From UBA4971 sp029551185 (GTDB lineage: Bacteria; Bacillota; SHA-98; UBA4971), in assembly GCA_035593725.1 (NCBI GenBank), contig DAOSZN010000026.1, positions 1 through 30,731 of the forward strand: a stretch of DNA of 30,731 bases, in the 5' to 3' direction. The notes under the pieces are model-generated. The model did no database searches. It was not told the origin of the DNA and saw nothing but the letters and a program-made list of their open reading frames with translations. Of the stretch, positions 24,709 through 30,731 are shown one piece after another; within the stretch, counting starts at the first letter, position 1, and each line of letters starts with the position of its first letter. Position numbers and translations under genes: made by a program.

Positions 24709-25380
24709 ATGACAACCGCGAAAATACATGGAGCCTGGGGCGAAGATAATGCCTTGGTCGGCGGTAAGCGAGGCCTCGCGATTCATTGCTCGGTGAGCAT
24801 AATGAACTACCAACCCTCTGTTGCCGGCACTAAGGTAACTATTATCTATTGGTTCTATTATGCCAATGGTGCGCCTATACGAGGGGCGCTATATGATTAC
24901 ACGGACGCCAAGGGTTTTGCATGTGTCGCTGAGGACTTTATTCCCCCGTATGTAAACAGTCAGAATGATGATTTTACCATGTTTATGCCTTATGAAGCGT
25001 TTAAGCTCGATTCTTCCCGGGTTCCCAATGGTTACTGCAATGTAGGAGTCTATCTCGGACAACAGCTTCTTGAACGGAAGGAGAAAGTGCTGACATTCGC
25101 TCTTCCTGTCTCCGGTAGGCAGCGTTCCTCGAAGGAGCAAACTCGCTCGAGTCCGAGAAAACCTGAGGCGTCTCCTCGTCCTAAGTCGCAGCAAAAGATG
25201 GACAGCGCAATATGGAGCCAACTTGGAATTCCGGCGTCCGCAAGCAATGAACGGAAGAAGCTGATGTTAATGGAGAAGTACAATACTTACCGGGCAAGAA
25301 TCAATCATCCCGATCTTGAAAAGAGACAGGAAGCGGAACGAATGCTGGAACTGATAGCAAGAGCAAACAAGGCCTTATGA
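24709..25380 (+). CDS. Beta-sandwich protein with J-like tail
   Basis: 223 aa from ATG 24709, which has GGGAG upstream; GTG 24694 is an alternative. Residues 1 to about 125 look like an Ig-like beta-sandwich (IHCSVSIMNYQPSVAGTKVTI, a YWFYYANGAPIRG strand pair, MPYEAFKLDS). A Ser/Arg/Lys/Pro linker follows to about 168. The tail (IWSQLGIPASASNERKK, YNTYRARINHPDLEKRQEAE, RMLELIARANKAL) fits a shortened J-domain with the HPD tripeptide kept inside NHPD. J-domains stimulate Hsp70 ATPase. Its place between two Hsp70 genes supports a co-chaperone role, with the sandwich perhaps as substrate or partner binder. The assignment to the J family is by pattern and not certain. Confidence 0.65.
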   Translation: MTTAKIHGAWGEDNALVGGKRGLAIHCSVSIMNYQPSVAGTKVTIIYWFYYANGAPIRGALYDYTDAKGFACVAEDFIPPYVNSQNDDFTMFMPYEAFKLDSSRVPNGYCNVGVYLGQQLLERKEKVLTFALPVSGRQRSSKEQTRSSPRKPEASPRPKSQQKMDSAIWSQLGIPASASNERKKLMLMEKYNTYRARINHPDLEKRQEAERMLELIARANKAL

Positions 25381-25410
25381 GAGGTTATTCGGGTGGAGGT
25401 GTGACACCGG

Positions 25411-26943
25411 ATGAAAGCAGTAGGCATAGATCTTGGGACTACGTTTTCATGCCTTGCTGTACTGAATGATTATGGCAAGCCTGAGATAGTCCCTAACGGC
25501 GAAGGAGAGCGGATCACCCCGTCTGTGATTATGCTGGATGCGGAAAACGAAGTCACCGTCGGTACAGTGGCAAAGAACAGCGCTGTGGCTGATCCCGAGA
25601 ATGTAGTTGAATTCATAAAGAGGCAAATGGGAAGCCCTGATTACGTATTTATCCACGGCGAGCGCAGGTTTCATCCTGAAGACCTCTCAGCGATGATCAT
25701 CAAGAAACTGGTGAAAGATGCAGAGACTTTACTTGGGACAGAGCTTCCCGGCGCAGTAATAACAGTCCCTGCGTATTTTGATGATGCCAGGCGGCAGGCT
25801 ACGATAGATGCGGGCAAAATCGCAGGCCTCAATGTCCTTGCGATCATAAATGAACCGACAGCAGCTGCACTTGCCTACGGCATGAGTAACCCTGATACAA
25901 ACCGGCGCATTATCGTCTATGACCTCGGCGGAGGAACCTTTGATGTAACTGTTATCGAAGTTCAAGAGGGAAAAGTCAGGGTAGTTGCTACAGACGGTGA
26001 TCACCAGTTAGGCGGGAAGGATTTTGATGATCGTATCATCATGCACTGCGCTCAGGAATTTGAGCGTGAGCATGGCTTGGATCTCCTGGAAGATCTAGAG
26101 GCATTACAGGATCTGCGTCAGAGGGCGGAGGCTGCCAAGAAGACCCTGTCCACTCGGGAATCTGCGAAGATAACCATCAGCGCAGAGGGGAAACGTCATA
26201 CAGTGGAGCTTTCCAGGGGGCAATTTGAGGAGATGACCGCTGATCTTTTGAGCAGATCCGAGCTTTTGCTTGAGTCAGTCCTACAGTCAGCGGAGCTTAC
26301 ATGGAAGGATATAGACCAGGTGCTGCTGGTAGGGGGCATGACGAGAATGCCCGCCGTGCATCAACTGATTACCGGGATCTCAGGGAAAGACCCTACGCTA
26401 AGTATTAACCCTGATGAAGCAATAGCCCATGGGGCTGCAATTTATGCAGGGATAATACTGGCCGGGAGGGGGGACCCGGAGGTTATTCTAACTGAGACAG
26501 GGCGAAGACTCCGCGACACGAAGATTGAGGATGTGACAAGTCACAGCTATGGCATACTTTTAGTGGATTCTAAGACCCGTGAGGACATAAATGAGATAAT
26601 AATCCCCAAGAATACCCCAATTCCTGTGTCACGGAAAAGGACTTGCTATGTGGATGATGATGGCCAGAGTATAGTGGAGATGGTGGTCCTGCAAGGCGAG
26701 GATAGGGATCCTGCCAACTGCACTGAGATAGGTAAGGCAGTGATTAACCTGGATGGGCCTAAGCCTCGCGGTTATCCGATTGATGTTGTCTATGAGTATG
26801 ACTCCAACATGATAATGCACGCTACCATTTCCGACCCTGCCACCGGCCTGTCAAAATCGTTACAGGTGACCCAGACAGGAAGGCTTTCCAACACGGAAGT
26901 TGAGGAGAAGCGTGAGACTATGAAGGATGTAGAGGTAGTGTAA
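25411..26943 (+). CDS. Divergent lidless Hsp70 (second copy)
   Basis: 510 aa; ATG with GGAGGTG upstream. The ATPase motifs are intact (GIDLGTTFSCLAVL, VPAYFDDARRQAT, INEPTAAALAYG, DLGGGTFDVTV, LLVGGMTRMPAV, NPDEAIAHGAAIYAG). Like the first copy, the linker is polar (DTKIEDVTSHSYGI, about 369-382), the beta-sandwich domain is present (PKNTPIPVS, VVLQGEDRDPANC) and the helical lid is missing. The two copies are alike over their whole length but clearly diverged, so they have been kept with separate roles or as a pair. The stop codon overlaps the ATG of the polyprenyl-synthase gene by one base. Confidence 0.93.
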   Translation: MKAVGIDLGTTFSCLAVLNDYGKPEIVPNGEGERITPSVIMLDAENEVTVGTVAKNSAVADPENVVEFIKRQMGSPDYVFIHGERRFHPEDLSAMIIKKLVKDAETLLGTELPGAVITVPAYFDDARRQATIDAGKIAGLNVLAIINEPTAAALAYGMSNPDTNRRIIVYDLGGGTFDVTVIEVQEGKVRVVATDGDHQLGGKDFDDRIIMHCAQEFEREHGLDLLEDLEALQDLRQRAEAAKKTLSTRESAKITISAEGKRHTVELSRGQFEEMTADLLSRSELLLESVLQSAELTWKDIDQVLLVGGMTRMPAVHQLITGISGKDPTLSINPDEAIAHGAAIYAGIILAGRGDPEVILTETGRRLRDTKIEDVTSHSYGILLVDSKTREDINEIIIPKNTPIPVSRKRTCYVDDDGQSIVEMVVLQGEDRDPANCTEIGKAVINLDGPKPRGYPIDVVYEYDSNMIMHATISDPATGLSKSLQVTQTGRLSNTEVEEKRETMKDVEVV

Positions 26944-27971
26944 TGGATACCCGCACGCTCTATGAGGAGTGCCTTTCCGGTGTCGTACACGAAGTTGAGC
27001 AGCAGCTTATAAAGTGTCCGGACCTGGAGCCCGAGTTTGAAAAAATGTACTTAACTGCAGTCGGCAGCGGAATGAGGTTTCGACCGTGCCTGGCGCATAT
27101 TGCACACACGATGTGCGGCGGAGGGGCGGAGAAAGCCTTGATATCTGCTGCTGTTGCCTTGGAACTCCTCCATAAAGCCTCTTTGATCCATGATGACTTA
27201 ATTGACGGAGACACCTTACGGCGTGGGGAATCTTCGTTTCACCATGTTTACGGAACCGAAAAAGCCGTCATCATGGGCGATTTTCTTGTTGCCCGGGCAT
27301 ATCTTGTGATAAATGACTTGGAAGAATATGTGCCTCTTGAGGTTTGGCGAGAGGTGAGGCGCCGCTTTACAGCCGCGCATTATGACATGTGCAGCGGCGA
27401 ATTGCTGGAACTTGTGGAGTGCGAAGGTATTCCCACTTTGGATCGGGTTGAGAGGGTCCTCATAGGCAAAACCGCTTCGCTCATAGAGCAGTCATTGGCT
27501 ATAGGTGCAGTGCTTGGCGGGGGCAATGTGTTTGAAGTCAACGCGCTTGCGAAATACGGAAGGTTAATCGGGATTATCTTCCAGACAGCAAATGATATTA
27601 ATAACCTATCCGGGTTCGATTCGGACGTAAAAGGCGATTCGCTAAGTGATCTTGTAGGACGGCGGGTAGGGCTCCCAATAGTCGGTCTGGCGATGTATCT
27701 TGGCAAGGAACGCTTTGAGAACCTGTGCCAACTGGCTCAAAAAGGCGGGGAAGGGAAGAAGCTCGCTGAGATCGAGCTAACCAGGCTTATGAAAGAAGGT
27801 CAGGTACGATTGTGGCTTGACAGCATCTTGGGTAAGTTCAGGTCCGAAGCGCTTAATGCGTTGTCAGTGTTTCCTACAAGCCTCGAGAAACAGGCGCTTG
27901 AATCTGTTGGCATGGAGATGTTTGAATCGTGGTTTTGGAGGCCTCACCGAGATAATGAAGGCTGGATATAG
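26943..27971 (+). CDS. Polyprenyl synthase-like protein
   Basis: 342 aa; TAATG overlap with the upstream Hsp70. It has the trans-isoprenyl diphosphate synthase fold: GSGMRFRPCLAHIAH (about 38-52), then ALELLHKASLIHDDLIDGD with the first Asp-rich motif DDLID at residues 84-88, and LRRGESSFH. The second Asp-rich motif, normally DDxxD, is NDINN at 217-221, followed by FDSDVKGDSLSDL...VGLPIVG. With the first motif intact and the second altered it resembles the ComQ-like and other non-canonical prenyltransferases more than a chain-elongating housekeeping enzyme. Possible roles are prenylation of a peptide or a short-chain prenyl diphosphate for a membrane lipid; neither is shown. Confidence 0.88.
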   Translation: MDTRTLYEECLSGVVHEVEQQLIKCPDLEPEFEKMYLTAVGSGMRFRPCLAHIAHTMCGGGAEKALISAAVALELLHKASLIHDDLIDGDTLRRGESSFHHVYGTEKAVIMGDFLVARAYLVINDLEEYVPLEVWREVRRRFTAAHYDMCSGELLELVECEGIPTLDRVERVLIGKTASLIEQSLAIGAVLGGGNVFEVNALAKYGRLIGIIFQTANDINNLSGFDSDVKGDSLSDLVGRRVGLPIVGLAMYLGKERFENLCQLAQKGGEGKKLAEIELTRLMKEGQVRLWLDSILGKFRSEALNALSVFPTSLEKQALESVGMEMFESWFWRPHRDNEGWI

Positions 27972-28602
27972 GGCAAAGCCTCTGACCGAATCAGCTATCG
28001 CTCTAGCCCTATGTGCTATAGTCTGGTGGGTGTTTACGCCGATGCCCGGCATCGGGGCGTATTTTAACTACATGAGCGCCAGCTTTATCGCAATTATCGG
28101 AACTATGCACGGAATGCGTTGGGCCTTAGGTGTGGCTCTATGCCTCAACTTGATAGTGGGTATGACTTTTGGGCCGGCGAAGTTGGCCACGTGCCTTTTC
28201 CTGGTTACACCGGTCGCGTTGATGTTGCCTATGCGCGGTGACTGTGAGAAGCCTAACAGGCCGGGAGCGGCACTGGAGGGCATGAACCGTCGAACGTGGT
28301 GGATCGTGTTTCTCTTTACCTATGCCGTAACATTTACTGCAAATGTGTGGGCAATAGGCCTACTAATGAATGTTACGGTAGGGGATGTCGTAAAGCTAAT
28401 GGCGTCAGCGAACTATAGCGCTCTCCGGAACTTCCGGATGTGGGCGGGTATGTCACGAGATGGCCTAAGCGCTCTGGCTGTCAAGTGGAGCCGGCTGATA
28501 GTGCCCACAGTCGGAATGGGATATGGCGTAATGATATATGTGGTGAACCGTCCTGCCTACCATATCGGCCTGAGACTTCTTAAACTGATTTCATCCGGTT
28601 GA
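27955..28602 (+). CDS. Multi-pass membrane protein of unknown function
   Basis: 215 aa from ATG 27955, which overlaps the prenyl-synthase end by 17 bp. About five or six hydrophobic segments are visible: AIALALCAIVWWVF, MSASFIAIIG with the following helix, ALGVALCLNLIVGM, LFLVTPVALML, a WWIVFLFTYAVTFTA helix, and a VPTVGMGYGVMIYVV helix. The pattern recalls DUF2232/YybS-like proteins but is not convincing. It is the last gene of the operon and would place part of the system in the membrane, next to a lipid-substrate enzyme. It converges with the gene at 28580, overlapping it by 23 bp. Confidence 0.7.
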   Translation: MKAGYRAKPLTESAIALALCAIVWWVFTPMPGIGAYFNYMSASFIAIIGTMHGMRWALGVALCLNLIVGMTFGPAKLATCLFLVTPVALMLPMRGDCEKPNRPGAALEGMNRRTWWIVFLFTYAVTFTANVWAIGLLMNVTVGDVVKLMASANYSALRNFRMWAGMSRDGLSALAVKWSRLIVPTVGMGYGVMIYVVNRPAYHIGLRLLKLISSG

Positions 28603-29053
28603 CCGCTCCTGTATCGGACATGGCCAAGATATTCAGATCTATCGCCTTTATAGCCATTACCGCATAGTCATCCTGGAATCGAATACCTTCTATATCAATT
28701 GAACTGATAGCCCCGTTTGAAAACTCCGGGACGTCAAGGCTTATTATTCCGTTGCCCAGGTAGCTTACGCCGGGTGGAAGGTGAGATCCCATTTTTGACA
28801 TAAGGGTATTAATCAGATGGGACGCAAGGGGGGCAGTCACCTTAAGTGAGATGGTTCTGCCTTTAGCTTGAACTACAGATACTCGAAATGTAGGGTAGAG
28901 CGGTACAGGTCCGAAAAGCGATACGTCAACTACGAGTTCTCCCGGTTCGAAACGGGCTGTGCGCACCCTGATGTTCTGTGGCATATCAATGTTCTTTAAG
29001 GCGCCTTCAAGCTCGTCACTATACAGCACTATTTCAAGAGGCTCGATTCTCAT
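28580..29053 (-). CDS. DUF2993/LmeA-like protein
   Basis: 157 aa from ATG 29053; ATG 29074 is an in-frame alternative. It is a beta-rich protein with no signal peptide or membrane helix: IEPLEIVLYSDELEGALKN, then FEPGELVVDVSLFGPVPLYP, then ISLKVTAPLASHLINTLMSK, and IISLDVPEFSNGAISSIDIE. The alternating strands and the position of the helix before SKMGSHLPPGV suggest the lipid-binding DUF2993 (LmeA) fold. This is a pattern-based call. Its start lies inside the end of the DUF5685 gene, so the two are coupled. Confidence 0.5.
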   Translation of the reverse strand: MRIEPLEIVLYSDELEGALKNIDMPQNIRVRTARFEPGELVVDVSLFGPVPLYPTFRVSVVQAKGRTISLKVTAPLASHLINTLMSKMGSHLPPGVSYLGNGIISLDVPEFSNGAISSIDIEGIRFQDDYAVMAIKAIDLNILAMSDTGAVNRMKSV

Positions 29054-29981
29054 GGATATCACCGGTCCTATCATGATTTGATGTTGATGCCTCAGCCGAC
29101 TGGGAAGTCAGGAATTTAGATAAATAAAGCCCTAAGGATGTTAAGAGGATATTTTCAATTATCGGACGGTAGCGGAGGAGCTCCAGTTGTTTTAAGGCGT
29201 AGGCGATTTCAGCCTGGCACCGGTTTGATAGGTACTTCAGCCCTTCGAATGCTTGAGCTGTTATAGTCGGCGGGTTCGGAATCACCATGGAGCAAGTCTC
29301 AAGCGCATTGAAACGGTGTTTCGAGATGTCCTTCTTTAGGTCTTCAAGGCAATCTGTAGCATAGATCATTTTCCCTACTGCATTGCCTATTTGTCGGAGG
29401 GGTTTGGCGTTGCCCGGAAGTCCGCATAGGGTGGCAGTATATTCAAAGACCTTAGCAAGGCCTTGTCCCGTTGGCGCAGCCAGTTCATCAAAAGAGACGC
29501 GGGACTTGCTCCCGACAGCGGCAGATTCCAGTTCCTTCTGGTATTCCTGGATGTTAATGAGTGAGGATGTGTCAAATAGGTTTTCGTGTAGGGTACTCCT
29601 GGCGCGGGCAAAGGCTTGTCCACAGATGAATCGGGGAATCCTGGCCATGCGGACACCGTCTTCCAGGGAGTCTTGGGTTTTCAAATCCATCATGACAACT
29701 GTGAAAGCGGAACCCAGTTTCATGAAGAGCTCATCACTGTCAATGACGTAGTACTTCTTGTGAGAACCTATGGGGCAGAAGACTTCTCGAAATAATGGCG
29801 GCTCTGGCCATTGAGCGGATATAATCAACGTTAGCAATGCGGAGTCGAAGTTAGTGCATGCCCTAAAGGGCAGTCCGTAGTACTTTGAAAGGGCGAAGCA
29901 TAGGCCGCAATAGTGAGCTTTATAGTGAATATTTTGTCTGACGGTGAGGTCAAGACTGTAAGGCTTGGTATATCCGAACAC
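29034..29981 (-). CDS. DUF5685 family protein
   Basis: 315 aa. I chose GTG 29981 because it gives the family's usual N-terminus (FGYTKPYSLDL) and has a run of G eight bases upstream; an open extension to 30143 has no such support. DUF5685 signatures are HYCGLCFALSKYYG near residue 35, an ALLTLIISAQWPEPP segment, FCPIGSHKKYYV, and KMIYATDCLEDLKKDISKHR in the second half. The protein is mostly helical and its function is unknown. The family is common in Clostridia and, as I recall, often sits near J-domain or Hsp70 genes, which fits this location. The Asp-rich segment is faintly like prenyl synthases, but I draw no conclusion from it. Confidence 0.85.
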   Translation of the reverse strand: MFGYTKPYSLDLTVRQNIHYKAHYCGLCFALSKYYGLPFRACTNFDSALLTLIISAQWPEPPLFREVFCPIGSHKKYYVIDSDELFMKLGSAFTVVMMDLKTQDSLEDGVRMARIPRFICGQAFARARSTLHENLFDTSSLINIQEYQKELESAAVGSKSRVSFDELAAPTGQGLAKVFEYTATLCGLPGNAKPLRQIGNAVGKMIYATDCLEDLKKDISKHRFNALETCSMVIPNPPTITAQAFEGLKYLSNRCQAEIAYALKQLELLRYRPIIENILLTSLGLYLSKFLTSQSAEASTSNHDRTGDIHENRAS

Positions 29982-30199
29982 CGGCTTTGCCCCCCCCGAC
30001 AAATTCCTTTGCATTTGAAATCTAATCTTCGCCTCATGACCTGGAATATCCTGCACGAGCATAGTGGTATCCATATGTTTGGCGGAACGCTTCGACAGGT
30101 GTCGAGAAGCGCGAAGCTGAAGGTGTCCTGCCAGGCTCCGCATCCTAGGAACCTGCTCGCAAACAATGCTAATGTCAGCTCAGAGTGCCTTTTGACAAT
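29982..30199. other. Spacer between DUF5685 gene and group II intron
   Basis: About 220 bp. No gene recognised. The minus-strand promoter and the G-rich ribosome site for the DUF5685 gene should be here, though no clear -35/-10 pair stands out. Open frames on both strands lack start signals. Confidence 0.35.
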
Positions 30200-30731
30200 C
30201 AGAAAAACGGCATTACCCCGGGAGGTCTCACGGACGGGCGGAAGCGGAGTATGAAGCCCCGTTGAAACAAGATTTATCGTGAGAAGTCAGCTGAAGCCAT
30301 AGTAACGGAAGCCGGAAGGCGGATGGGAAGGGCTGAACCGGATGAGGTGGAGGTCAATGAAGGCTACCAAAAGTGATGAATTAAAGCACAGACAACTCAC
30401 TTTGTGGGACTATCTCGAGAACGATACTCCGGAAGAGGAAAGATATCGAGGAGTGTACATGTCACCAAGGATGGCCGAAACGGATACCACCGCCACAAGT
30501 GAGCAAGAAGGAGTGCTGTTGGAGGAAATCTTAAGCCCGAAGAACATGAATCGGGCTTACAGGCAAGTCAAAAGGAACAATGGAGCGGGCGGTATTGACG
30601 GGATGACGGGGCTTTTGAGGAAAGCTCAGAGGGAGTGCCACAGGGAGGGCCACTGAGCCCGCTTCTAGGAAATATCATGCTGAACGAATGCGACCATGAG
30701 TTAGAACGGCGGGGGCACCGTTCTGTGCGTT
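30200..30731 (+). mobile_element. Group II intron, 5'-truncated, runs off window
   Basis: Domain I fragments are visible: TACCCCGGGAGGTCTCACGG (from 30213) and GAAGTCAGCTGAAGCCATAG (from 30283), followed by a reverse transcriptase frame. No full 5' end (GTGYG and about 300 bases of domain I) is present, so the left end is truncated and its limit is approximate. It is of a different class from the relic at 7293. Confidence 0.72.
30357..30731 (+). pseudogene. Group II intron reverse transcriptase, internally deleted
   Basis: ATG 30357 follows GGAGG. The N-terminus KATKSDELKHRQLTLWDYL and the block ILSPKNMNRAYRQVKRNNGA, GGIDGMT are the RT-0/RT-1 start of this maturase family. After GGIDGMT the frame jumps into LLRKAQREC and stops at 30654. 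In the next frame the same DNA reads FEESSEGVPQGGPLSPLL, then GNIMLNECDHELERRGHRS, the block before the YADD catalytic motif. So roughly 150 codons are deleted and the frame is shifted. The gene continues beyond the window. Confidence 0.85.

Noticed and set aside
23151..26943. The two Hsp70 genes as the housekeeping dnaK locus
   Set aside because: Both lack the lid and normal linker, hrcA and a full dnaJ are absent, and the neighbours are a prenyl enzyme and unknown proteins.

Overview
The window looks like a chromosomal accessory region of a bacterium, most likely an anaerobic, Clostridia-like member of the Bacillota. Reasons are the strong AGGAGG-type ribosome sites, TTG and GTG starts, a DUF5685 gene, TldD/TldE pairs, a CRISPR repeat of the Cas6-processed type and group II intron relics. 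Lineage is inference; there is no rRNA or marker gene here.

Layout. (1) 1-1271: an 18-repeat CRISPR array followed by a fragment of a LivF-type ATPase gene. (2) 1272-2015: a decayed EamA-type exporter gene. (3) 2016-9386: a DeoR regulator divergent from a catabolic operon of nucleoside hydrolase, two ABC permeases, substrate-binding protein, HAD phosphatase and TIM-barrel isomerase. A terminator followed by a group IIC intron relic interrupts this operon. (4) 9448-10910: an adenosine deaminase relic, then a CRISPR leader with a 16-bp palindrome, a second 4-repeat array with the same repeat and the same flanks as the first, and relics of livF and an EamA gene. (5) 11180-13854: a tldD/tldE pair on the minus strand. 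(6) 14417-18567: a dual-OB protein, two DUF488 proteins and a DUF262-HNH (GmrSD-like) protein, a candidate defence cassette. (7) 18979-21559: a second tldD/tldE pair. (8) 21577-21906: an alpha/beta hydrolase relic. (9) 22133-28602: a tight operon of a Cys-rich protein, a GrpE-like factor, a lidless Hsp70, a beta-sandwich/J-like protein, a second lidless Hsp70, a polyprenyl-synthase-like protein and a membrane protein. (10) 28580-29981: convergent DUF2993-like and DUF5685 genes. (11) about 30200-30731: the 5' part of a second group II intron with a broken reverse transcriptase, running off the window.

How genes work together. The operon in (3) would import a sugar or nucleoside-like solute, hydrolyse an N-glycosidic bond and process the sugar; the adenosine deaminase relic fits a purine-nucleoside theme. 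No transporter ATPase is encoded, so a shared one must be supplied from elsewhere. The CRISPR arrays have no cas genes in the window. The dual-OB/DUF488/DUF262 block has the parts of a nucleic-acid recognition and cleavage system.

The most unusual content is the chaperone operon. Both Hsp70s keep the ATPase motifs but lack the alpha-helical lid, and their hydrophobic interdomain linker is replaced by polar residues. They travel with a divergent nucleotide-exchange factor, a protein with a degenerate J-domain tail, and an isoprenoid enzyme with an altered second Asp-rich motif. I regard this as the best candidate for an undescribed system.
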